Assembly: GCA_947561395.2 (NCBI GenBank)
Contig: OX387183.1
Coordinates: forward strand, 35,266,853 to 35,330,852
Origin: Buxus sempervirens
Lineage: Eukaryota > Streptophyta > Magnoliopsida > Buxales > Buxaceae
Direction: 5' to 3'
Length of the DNA stretch: 64,000 nt
Of the stretch, positions 25,080 through 34,831 are shown piece after piece. Positions within the stretch are counted from its first letter, which is position 1, and every line of letters begins with the position of its first letter. The notes below the pieces were generated by a model. That model was not told the DNA's origin. It made no database searches and saw only the letters and a program-made list of their open reading frames with translations. Made by a program: the position numbers and the translations under genes.

Positions 25080-25180
25080 GATTGCAATGATGACATTTAA
25101 AATTCAAGCTCAACAGACCGGAATGCAGGTCTCTCTTCTGGGAAACTTGCGTGTCGACAATCCCGCTGAACTGAGCAATC
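25080..25180 (+). ncRNA. Box C/D snoRNA with 25S rRNA complementarity
   Basis: A perfect 6-bp terminal stem GATTGC (25080-25085)/GCAATC (25175-25180) encloses box C ATGATGA (25087-25093) and box D CTGA (25171-25174); total 101 nt. Thirteen bases, TCAAGCTCAACAG (25104-25116), are exactly complementary to the CTGTTGAGCTTGA segment of 25S rRNA near the peptidyl-transferase region, as I recall that sequence. The D' box would be the degenerate CCGG/CGGA at 25118-25122 just after this guide; the modified base would then be the G or following U of the rRNA CUGU. A decayed paralogue lies at 28191-28292. Family name not assigned. Confidence 0.8.
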
Positions 25181-25353
25181 TTTTTATTGTCTTTTTCGTC
25201 TCTTTCAAATTTTTTTCAGTTGAGATTCTTTTTTGATTTTCTGTGTTGTTTGATGCTGCATTATTTACATGATGTTAAAGATTTGTTTCAAGTCTTGTTT
25301 GATATTTTCTTGTTAATCTATCGCCTTTTTTTTTTTAATTGACGAGATAGCAT

Positions 25354-25463
25354 CATCATCGTAGTCAAATGATGAAATCTGGAATATAATCTTAGGACAC
25401 CTTCCTACACAGCGTTTGTTTGCTGTGGATGAGAATAATATTCAATTCTGATGTTCGATGATG
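25354..25463 (+). ncRNA. Candidate box C/D snoRNA (orphan)
   Basis: Outer stem CATCATCG (25354-25361)/CGATGATG (25456-25463), box C ATGATGA (25369-25375), a C'-like GGATGA (25427-25432) and box D CTGA (25448-25451). The stem is separated from the boxes by a few weakly paired bases, less tight than in the other two genes. No rRNA target was recognised for the segment before box D (AATAATATTCAATT). Confidence 0.5.
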
Positions 25464-26797
25464 AATAAGTGATTCGTTAATTTTTTTTCATCGGATCTAG
25501 GTTCAATCAAATATAAAAATTGCACATTCAAGCTGTCTGCATCAAAACGGTTGATGGCCCGTTTATCTAGGTTTTTTCTTTATTTTCTTTTTTTTTTTCC
25601 TTTTTTGAGTTACGTGGATGGACGAATAATCAAAGGTTGTAATTCGTGCGTATTCTGTTTTATTCTTGATTTGGTTGAATGTGTGTTTTATTAGTGTCTA
25701 AGGAAACATATTAGTTATGACATGGAGTATGTAGAGAAATTGGGAAGTGTTTTACAGCTTCTGATCTTATCTTATTGTTATTTTTGCTTTTTGTTGGTTG
25801 AGATGCTTTTTTTTCCTCACTCTTTGATATGATCAATATAATTCTTATTGAACTATTATTCAAAATTGACATCTTTTTGGGTTGTTATATCCATAATTGT
25901 ATTTTTGATTCCTATCAACATGTTTATGTGCAGTTGTGCAATACATATTTTGTCCCTACAGTTGTGCAATACATATGTTTAAGTCTTTCGGTTTGAATGA
26001 TCTGCTTTTTCTGTTTGAAGATTGCATGTCCGTGACTTTGCTGTAAGGTGATTTAATGTACATAGAGAAAAAAAATGCAATGACCTCCTGTTATTAGCCT
26101 TTTCCTCTTCCTTGCCTTTTCAGATTTGAAGTTATTCTTGTCATAAAATTGATCATATCATCCTTGAAATTTTTTAAATTACATTTGGGCGGCAGACTAT
26201 TGCCTGATTTGGTTAGCTAATTTAAATCTACAAATAAACAGCTCAATTCTAATGCTTTTTATATATTCTTAGGACTGGATTTAATTCAAGCATCTATTTT
26301 AATCTCTCGAACTTTTCACGTTTCTTTTGTGATTTCATATTAGTTATTTTCTTGTCATATATTTTCTTTGACGTTGCTTTTTTGGAGCAAGAAATGGAGA
26401 GATGTTTATAAGACACGTATTAATTACTCCAAATTTTATATTTGACAAACAGAATTTGGTTTAATGTTTTGAATATTTGTTTATGTATTACCCTGATGAG
26501 ATAAGAAATCTGTGTCATTCTTTTTTTAATTTTTAGAAAAATTTTCGATTTCTATTCTGAAATCAAATTGTTGATGGGTTTTTGGTGAAATTGAACCTAA
26601 TAGTCAAACTCAGTTGAAAATTATAGAATCATGTTGATTAGCTTCTCTCATGTCATGTTTAGATTTAGTAAAAGTTTACACTGGCTGCTAACCTAAGGTA
26701 ACCCTCCTCCTTTATCTAAGCTTGGGACGGGCAATGCATAAAAAAATATAACAATAAAAGCAAACAATGGTGGAGTTATTTTGTTTTGACAGATGTG

Positions 26798-26895
26798 GGC
26801 AGATAAGGATGAAGCTTCAGGAAATTATCCAACACTTGATATGAGAGATGCATTTCTAAGTGATTTCAATATTTTGCTTCTGAATCTGTCTTCAT
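26798..26895 (+). ncRNA. Weak box C/D snoRNA candidate
   Basis: A C-like box AGGATGA (one mismatch to RTGATGA) around 26806 and CTGA near 26880 are bracketed by short complementary arms CAGAT/ATCTG, and GACAGAT/ATCTGTC further out. The same sequence also looks like a splice acceptor (TTTTGACAG) followed by a short exon, so this is only a candidate. Confidence 0.25.
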
Positions 26896-28190
26896 GATGT
26901 TTTGGCTATGAATGATTAACATTGAATTTCACAAACGGAAGAAAAATTGTTGAGCTTTACTTTGGGTTGGATTTATTAGTTTTATTTTCATTACATCTGC
27001 AGTCCATACCTTTTACATTACCCAATACTAAATCTTGGTAAGTGATGTATTGCACCAATACGTGGTGCTGCTCATGATCAGTTCTTTTTCCATGCATAAC
27101 AGATTATTGTACATTATGTAGGGCTTTTATATCATTGGAAAAATTGCGAGCAGTGCTAAGTGATTGACATACTTTCATTTGCAGGTGGTTCTAAATGAGG
27201 AAACCTAAGTTCTGTAGTAATATATTTTTTGGCAAGACAAAATATATATTTCCCCCTGTTTGTTTGTATCTTTATATTGTTTTTGGGATGTACAATGACC
27301 TCGTAGTGAATGTGAATCTAAGATGATTCAACTGCCTGAAATAGTTGTTTGCTATATATGGATTTTTCTGTTCTGTTTTTGTATTCTTACGGTCTGAATG
27401 ATTTCCTTGTCTTTTCCTTGCATGTGTTGATCTATAGGAGTTTTCTTGGGATTTTTTTTTCTTGAAGCATGCTGCTATTTAGATTTTGTATCACATGTTT
27501 TTGTAGTTTAATTATGTTTTGGAATCCATAGAAGTTATTGCCATACAAGGCCTGTTGGCTCATCTTGAAAACCCAAGTCAAACCCTATCAGTAAAATTTC
27601 CACTGTCCTTAAAAAAGGATTGGAAGAGGTAAATAACTGTTGCTCGCAAGTTTCAGGAACTTCTATTAGTGTTTCCCTGGAATGGTTTGTTGTGTTTGTT
27701 TGTTGCCTATATATAAATTTTAAAATGTGACTGCATGGTGTGTTCACAACATGGTTTTTGACTGTAAATATCTTCTCAGTTGTTTTGTTAATGTAGTTAT
27801 TAATCATGTACTTGGTTGATTTTTAATGATTTAAACATGAATATGAGTCTCTCCTTACTGCATTTGCGTTTAGGTCATTGACAGTAAAGATATTTTTAGT
27901 GGTGAACATATATGCAAGCCAATATTGATGCTCTCTGGTTAGTAGATCAAGTTTTTCATATAGTGAGAGATAGGAAATGAGAGATTCCCTGAGGATACTT
28001 CTTTAAATTTGATGAAGGATAGGAAGAGATTTTCTTGTAGATTCCTAGGATGCGGTGGATGAAAATATACATTCCTATTACGGAAAGATGTCCACTCCCC
28101 AAACTTTAATACCTAAACCCGGAAATGCTTTAGACACTGTCTGTCTTCAATCATCATGTTCCTTCTTTCCCCTGTTAATATATGAACATT

Positions 28191-28292
28191 GATTGCAGTG
28201 TTGTCTCCCAAACTTTGAGCTCAACGGACTGGAATGTTAGGTTTCTCTTTTGAGAAATTTGAGTGTCAACCATCTTTCTGAACGGAGCTATT
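28191..28292 (+). pseudogene. Decayed copy of the 25080 snoRNA
   Basis: It has the same length and order as 25080-25180: GATTGC start, GAGCTCAACGGACTGGAATG in place of the guide block, GTGTCAACCATC before a CTGA at 28278-28281. Box C is destroyed (AGTGTTGT), the final D box reads CGGA, and the 3' arm reads GCTATT, so the kink-turn stem is lost. Confidence 0.65.
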
Positions 28293-28446
28293 TTCTCGTT
28301 ATTCTCCCATACCCCCCCTGCTGTGATGTTGTCACATAAATTTCTCTTAATTGATGCTTGCATTCTGTTGCATTGATTTTATTTTTTCTTGCTTTGCATT
28401 TGTTTTATTTATCTGTGTATGCGTATATTGTTTGAGTGGGGAATTG

Positions 28447-28516
28447 AGGTTACAATGAGGATAAAAAGCTCCCTCTTCTGAAGTAAAGTTGACTGTCAGT
28501 GGCAGAATTGAACCAT
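28447..28516 (+). pseudogene. Decayed copy of the 28759 snoRNA
   Basis: GAGGTTACAATGAGGATA, AAGCTCCCTCTTCTGAA and GGCAGAATTGAACCA align with the 28759 gene, but box C is ATGAGGA and the 3' third with box D and the closing stem is gone. The D' guide block is unchanged. Confidence 0.6.
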
Positions 28517-28758
28517 TGTACTCAAATGTTAACACAGTAATTTAGTTCTCTCTTCCAGAATTTATTTCCTTAAATTTTAGCAATTTTGTCTCTCTTTCCG
28601 GGAGACTCGGTGATGGTTTTTCTGATTTGAGGTCTTGTTGACCACCTTTCTGTACAATCTTATGGCTTTGCTGCTTTCTTGCATCCTTTTGTTTTTGTGG
28701 AATTTGTCTGAATTTATTTTAATTTGTCTTTTATTATCTATGTTCTGGGAAAACTAGA

Positions 28759-28858
28759 GGTTGCAATGATGATAGCAAGCTCCCTCTTCTGAATACAAGT
28801 TGAGGATGATTGCTGGCAGAATCGAACCAAATAATTAGAACGCCACTACTGAGCAATC
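28759..28858 (+). ncRNA. Box C/D snoRNA
   Basis: Terminal stem GGTTGC (28759-28764)/GCAATC (28853-28858) with one G-U, box C ATGATGA (28766-28772), D' CTGA (28789-28792), C' GATGAT (28805-28810), box D CTGA (28849-28852); 100 nt. All four boxes are in normal order and spacing. The D' guide AAGCTCCCTCTT matches 25S rRNA around AAGTGGGAGCTT with one mismatch, as I recall that sequence, so the target is tentative. No target was recognised for the D guide AATTAGAACGCCACTA. Confidence 0.75.
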
Positions 28859-29120
28859 AGTTTTCCCTGTTTGAAATCTTCTCTTTGTTTCTCGGACGTC
28901 TTGTTTTCTTACATGCAGCAAACCATTGGTGTTCTTTTGGAGGTGTTTCTTCTTCTCTCTTTTTCTTTTCTTTTGTTGATCTCTTCAATAATATACACTA
29001 TGTATAATTATGTACAAACAATTGATGTAGGAGATTTCTTAGTGTCATTTGGGGCTTTTCTTTTTGATTCTATATACTTGTTTTCTTTATTGATGAATCA
29101 TTTATTCATTTTTTGGTAAG

Positions 29121-30640
29121 TACTAGTTTGATTCATAACAAACTACATGAGCTTGGGTTTTTATGTTCAGGTTCATTGTGGTTTCAGTTTGGCAATATGA
29201 CCCTTTTTTGAAGCTTTTTAAAGCCTTGTGGCATGGAGTATTATATGAGGTTTGAGGCTTCACAATTGGATTAAAGGAGCCATATAATGTCATGTCTAAT
29301 TTCATATTGGTTTCCTATGCGCTTGTTTAGGTTGTTTCCTTGGTCTCATGTTGTCTGATTATGTTTGATCTCGTAAGATTTATTCTGTTGCTTGCTTGTT
29401 AATTAAAAATGGTAAATAAAATTCCTTATTTTTGTTCTTTGATGTTCGACGATGTTATTGGGTCTGCTGGCTTACCTTTCTACCGATGATCTTTGGTGGT
29501 AGTGTTTTTCAATGCAATTGCATTGCCCTTTCTCAGAAGGAAAAATGACTTTTAAGGATTCTGGAAAATGTTTTTACTTGTATTTTATTTTTCCCCGAAA
29601 CAAGCGAATGAAAAATTTTAGAATCCTAGAAACACAACCTTGAAGAATCATCTCATTTGGCTAGCTGGGGAAAATTTTAAAAATAAATATAAAAACAAAA
29701 TATTCAAAAGGCCACTGAACAAGTCACCTCACACCCAATTTTCAAATAACCCCTCTTAGGCTAACACTTTTTTTAATTTTATGGTAGTGAACTTAGGTCG
29801 ACACATGCTAGGAATTTTTCATCATCTAAATAGGGAAAAAGGAATTACGGGAGATTATTAAATTGAAGGTCGTAAATATTCTGTTCTACCTATCTGTTCC
29901 CCATCTACGAAACGAGGGCAAACCCCACCATAGCTATGAAGACTTACATTGGAAGGTATCAGGATATTGGCCGTTGCCACACGATTTGACATTTTAAAGC
30001 ACTCATTCAAGCTCAATTCCACTCTTACAAATAAAAGTACCCTAGAGAAAATGTACAAGAAAGCTAAAACTACTCAGATTCAAGTATCAATTTAATTCTT
30101 TTAAGAAATTTGCATCTACATCCCATGAGTTTTGGCTAATGGCACTTATCCATTTGAGTTTGAGGTGTTGGAAAGAGCATAGGGTAGAGATTTATGCTTG
30201 TTATTATGGATGAGAAAAAGAGAGAGGAGATAGACAATGGAAGTGATCTTAATCAAATAAGACAATTATGCCCCTATATTAAGTAAACTTTCATTATGAT
30301 TTATTAGGTTATTATAGGTTAAAAAATTTTTTTTATCAAGCATTCCAAGGCTGTGCTCTCTTTATATATAGTATATAGTATAGATTTTTGCAACTTATCC
30401 AAATATTTAAATGTGATATTTTGAAAAATCTCTTTTATGATAATGATGAAGATAAAGAAAGAAGATTTTGGCCATCACCAATGACGATGATCAGAAGTTT
30501 ATTGAAATTCAAGAATCATTGACCTGGCAAAAATGATTCACATTTAAAGATCCAACACAGCCATTTTGGTCATTTTGAAAAAATTCTTAATGCCATACGC
30601 TACTCAGTTAGCAGTGTGCTTAGTGTACCTTTCCAAAAGG
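29121..30640. other. AT-rich DNA without recognisable genes
   Basis: No coding frame above background, no repeat termini and no RNA gene seen. A motif near 29442 (TGATGTTCGACGATG) echoes the 3' arm of the 25354 snoRNA candidate but lacks the boxes. Confidence 0.5.
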
Positions 30641-30647
30641 TGAGGGA

Positions 30648-30735
30648 TAGTGAATGATCAACACCCCCTACCCATTAGCCAAACCACAGGGTAGTGAATG
30701 ATCAACGCCCCCTACCCATTAGCCAAACCACAGGG
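30648..30735. repeat. Two 44-bp direct repeats
   Basis: Units 30648-30691 and 30692-30735 are identical except one base (CAACACC/CAACGCC). Confidence 0.9.
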
Positions 30736-30818
30736 CGTCTAACTGTAAATTTCCCAATTTTGTTTCATGCATTGGGTACCTTGCAATTTATCAATCAGGC
30801 AACAAAACCTGGCTTGAA

Positions 30819-31338
30819 TAGGGCTGGCAATGGGTCAGATATTTATCCGAATCCGATTCGAAAAAGTTGAATTTTGATATGAGATATAGATCTATGGCTC
30901 GAAAACATATATTAGATTTTCGGATCCGACTGAATTCGGATTCAAATTAGAATTTGCTCATATCCAATCCGAACTGAAATTAATATATACTATACACAAA
31001 CCTAAACTAGAGACAGGTTAAACTATTTGTAAACGTTGTATAAACCATGATTGAACCATCCTTACTCATGTCTTGTTTTAATATTTTTATGACTCGCTAG
31101 TTTTGATGTTAAAGTTGCTAGTTAAAATTTGCTTTATTAGTTAAAATTGATTTTTGAGTTTTAGTTTCAAATCTGATCGAATTCAGATTTTGGTTATTCA
31201 TTCGGTCGAACATCGAATTCGGATGCAGTATATGAAATTGGTTTCAAATTGGGATTCAGGTATAAAAAATCCATTAGATTTCGGATCGAATTCGAATCAT
31301 AGTAGATCCATACCGTATTCAATTCATTGCCAACCCTA
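30819..31338. mobile_element. Complete hAT-type MITE, 520 bp
   Basis: Terminal inverted repeats TAGGGCTGGCAATG (start) and CATTGCCAACCCTA (end) match at 13 of 14 positions. Flanks GGCTTGAA (30811-30818) and GGCTCGAA (31339-31346) form an 8-bp target duplication with one change, the size expected of hAT transposase. The interior has GAATTC-rich inverted words and no transposase. A truncated sister is at 18940-19365. Confidence 0.85.
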
Positions 31339-31346
31339 GGCTCGAA

Positions 31347-32765
31347 CCATTTGCACGTGTAAACAACCATCAAAATACATAACTCCTACCGGGGACATTA
31401 CTTCATGAATTTCCGGCACAACACCACCTACCTAGGCCTCTTATTTGAATCAAGTTTTATGAGCCCCGAAGTACTCATGATCTAAATGACTTGGAGATTG
31501 TGGACCGCGCCTCTCCCAATCCGGACTTTGATCCTTCAATTTTAAGGGTGTTAATCCTTTTCATCATGCCATCATTGAAACAGATTACTCAATCCTAGCC
31601 ATTGACTTCTACCTACAAATATATTGTCATCTTAAACCCTTTAGGTTTAAAGAACTTTGGGTGTCTAAATCAAATTGCAGAACAAATCTCCAAGAGTCTT
31701 GGTTACACAAAAGGAATCGCCATTTCAAAAGTATCACCTCTAATCTGAAACTCCACAGTTCATCGCCTCCCCTGGAAGTATCGTCGTCTCCGGTGAGTCT
31801 TCTCCCTCTACCCCTCCCTCCCTCTCCCTCACCCTTGCAGCTGAACACAGTGAAGAGATTTGAATGAAAATTTGTTCTGCTAAAATATCTTTTAATAATG
31901 TCAGTTTTATTATAAACATGTATAGAGGACATTTAAATAATTTTATTGATGAAGTTAACTTTAGATAGAGCAAATTTAACGTGAGGGGAGGTGCTTGCAC
32001 ATTTAATTAGATGTGAAGGAGGCTATTGACATTTCCCAAATGTAAGGGGATTTGACTGCTTTTATCAGAAACTATAAATGAGATAAGTGTAATTTACCCT
32101 TGCATAATATTGGTCCAATTCAGGAACGCCCGTAGATAACCAAATAGGGTCTATACCGATTAGTATTGATCTGTATAGCTAGTACATTTACAGGCTATAA
32201 TATTTTCTTTATTTCTCCTGATTGGTTTGGACTACCAAGTTCGGTCGATTGATCTGGTATTATTTATACCAGGATTGGGCGCCACTAGTCTAGTCCCTTG
32301 TCCTAATCCGATAAATACGAGATGAGTAACCAGATTGAATGTTGTTGTATAATCCACTTCCTATCCACCTTCTTACACCCAACATATCCTAAATCTTTGG
32401 AGTTAATTATAACTAGCAGGGTGCACGGTTGCAAAATTGATTGTAAGCTTTAAAAAAATTGATGTAGTTTTCACCATTGTACTCTTTTATTAATATATCT
32501 TCTCAATAGTGTGTAAGAGAGCTGCGCATTTTGTTTGTCACGCTTTCCAAGGGGCCTATTCCCATTAGTATAGATAGATGTTACTATTGATAGTTCTCAT
32601 CCTACCAATGTTTATCGGACCAATAAGAAGTACCCAGTCGACAATGCCTAGTCTCAATACAAATTGTACAGGATCAGCCTGAATAGCCAGTCTAGGCCAA
32701 TCAAAGAGAGAAATTTAAAAAATTGCAGTTTGTCCATGTATTGGCTAGTACTGGTCTGGTACATT
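31347..32765. other. Non-coding DNA between MITE and LTR nest
   Basis: A pyrimidine-rich stretch at 31800-31842 and otherwise unremarkable AT-rich sequence. It ends in ATATT (32766-32770), the left target duplication of the next element. Confidence 0.5.
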
Positions 32766-34084
32766 ATATTTGTGAAACCCCGTTCCAATATCCCTAGCAT
32801 ACCCTAACTAGTGAATTTGATGTGTAGGTGAAGCTGGAGCAGCTCCAGCCTAAAGCCAGCAAAAGTGGCTAAGCTCCGGGCTGTCAGTAGCCTAAGAAGG
32901 TGAGCATCTGTCATTTGGTTAATAGGATTCCTAATGTGAGAGAAAATATGTTAAGTATTGGTGTTATGTACAATGTAGTATGGGAGTGGCTAACTTGTAA
33001 TAATATGATGTCTTGTGGAGGAGATTTGCTTAAGTGGGAAATAGCCAAAGAAGACCCATTCACGACCAAACCTTGCTTAAACCCTTTCCTCTCTTTACTC
33101 TCTTCTCGCATTCTCCCATTTCTTCTCATCATTCTTCCCCATTTTCGTCCCCATTCCTTTCCAACTTATTGGAGGAGCTTACTTGCAAGAAGAGGAAAAG
33201 AAAACACTAAGGGAGTGATTCTCGTTTGGGGTTTTTGGTGGAGATTTTCGGAGGAGTCATCCAAGAGGCAAGCAAAGTTCTGTTTGTGGCTTGCAAAGGG
33301 ATCTAGGAAGCTTGCTAAAGAGTTTGCAACATGTAAGCAACACCACCCCAACCCTTATTTCACGATTTCGGTCATTTTCGTATGTTTAGATGAATGTTAG
33401 GGTTGAGATGTGAAAACACATGCTAGGAGTGATTTCGAGCCTCAAAGACACCTAGAACAAGTGAGATTTGAGAAAAACCCAAAATCCCCAAAAATCGGAT
33501 TTCGCGAGCTGTTGAGAAAACCCAACTGCTCGAGTAGTCGCTCGAGTGGTCATCAGGCAGTAGAGTTTTAAGTAGCCTTAGATAGAGTTTTAAGTCATGG
33601 CCACTCGAGCGACTATTCTAGCGCCCTGTTTTAATAGAGAACTTGAGAGCAAAATTTCTAGCCGCTCAAAGTTGGTTCGAGCGACCTATCGAGCGCCTCT
33701 ACCAGAATTTCCAAAATTTACACTTTTAGCCCAGATTGAACCACCCTTTGTTTTTGTCCAAATCCAACTTATGGATAAGTGAGAGTTAGGTGTTTAGAAG
33801 GATTTCCAACTGGAAGTAACTCAAAATTCCAAATGTCAAAGATTTTGGGTACATTTTCCCAAAGAGGGTCTTACCGAGAGTTTCTGTCCCAGATTACTAT
33901 AGAAATAGGATAACTTGATCCTACCACCTCAAACACTTTACAATTACCCATTAGAAGTAGAAATCAAGAACCAAGACCGAGATATACAAGTATCAAAAGA
34001 GTTGAGGCATATGTTGCCCAAAAGAGTCATGAAAGGCAGAGAATTCCTGAAAACCTAACCTATACCATTAACCATCAACGAGAG

Positions 34085-34330
34085 TACACTATCCATGACC
34101 AAATGGGCTTCGGCCTGGTATTTTATACCTAGAGTGAAGGGCATTGGCCCGTATTACAATTTCACCACCCAGGGCTTTGGCCCATTACTTGCACCATGAG
34201 ATAAAAAGGGCAGTGGCCCCACTAGCATTGATTATTGAACAGAGGGCTTCGGCTCTACTCCTTGACCTAAATTGTATAAGAGGCAGTAACCTAGAAGTTC
34301 ACAAGATTTAATTAGGGTATTGGCCCATGT
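34085..34330. repeat. GGGCttnGGCCC near-palindromic words
   Basis: Scattered near-palindromes GGGCTTCGGCCT, GGGCATTGGCCC, GGGCTTTGGCCC, GGGCAGTGGCCCC and GGGCTTCGGCTC about 40-50 bases apart, just before the GTTCAC array. Confidence 0.7.
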
Positions 34331-34344
34331 GTTGGCATTCTATA

Positions 34345-34770
34345 TGAGCAGTTCACCTCAATTGGGGGTAGTGAACCATTGTTCACCTCAATCTGGGGGC
34401 AGTGAACTAGCTCCTTGACAAGAGTAACTATTGGTAAGTAACATGTGCAGTTCACCTCAATTTGGGGTAGTGAACTAGCCTTTTCACAAAGTGAATATTG
34501 GTAAGTAGTATATGCCGTTCACCTCAATTGGGGGTAGTGAACCGTTGTTCACCTCAATTTGGGGGTAGTGAACTGGCTTCATCATAACAGAGAATATTGA
34601 TTGGCAATGTATGCTGTTCACATCAATTGGGGGTAGTGAACCAGGGTTCACCTCAATTTGGGGGTAGTGAACAAACTCTTCCACATCAATAAGTCTTGGT
34701 GGGCAGATGGATCGGTTCATCTCGGTTGGGGGTAGTGGTCTTGTGTTCACCTTGGCCTGGAGATAGAGAA
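34345..34770. repeat. Array of GTTCAC...GTGAAC inverted-repeat units
   Basis: About nine units of 27-29 bp, each GTTCAC, then a CTCAATTTGGGGGTA-like middle, then GTGAAC. Most are grouped as doublets with roughly 95-100 bp spacing. Every well-kept unit can fold as a 6-bp hairpin. Confidence 0.9.
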
Positions 34771-34831
34771 CTCGTATCCTCCACGCAAGCTTGAGATCCG
34801 TTACATTTAATTTAAATGTTTTTTGATTGCA

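Larger units (their letters stand above)
24855..29120 (+). other. Putative snoRNA host transcript (non-coding)
   Basis: A T-rich, intron-like region follows the telo-box/TATA promoter and holds at least two good box C/D snoRNAs (25080-25180, 28759-28858), two weaker candidates and two to three decayed copies, all on the plus strand. Splice-acceptor-like sites (TTTTGACAG before 26792, CATTTGCAG before 27184) are present, but no long reading frame is. I therefore read it as a polycistronic or intron-hosted snoRNA locus rather than a protein gene. The 3' limit is arbitrary. An undetected short-exon protein gene remains possible. Confidence 0.5.

Noticed and set aside
32900..33400. 166-codon open frame inside the LTR 32771-37704
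   Set aside because: No recognisable domain, lies in the LTR leader, includes the donor-like motif, and is not kept in related copies.
34345..34770. CRISPR-like array
   Set aside because: Units are hairpin repeats in a plant LTR with variable doublet spacing and no unique spacers of constant length.
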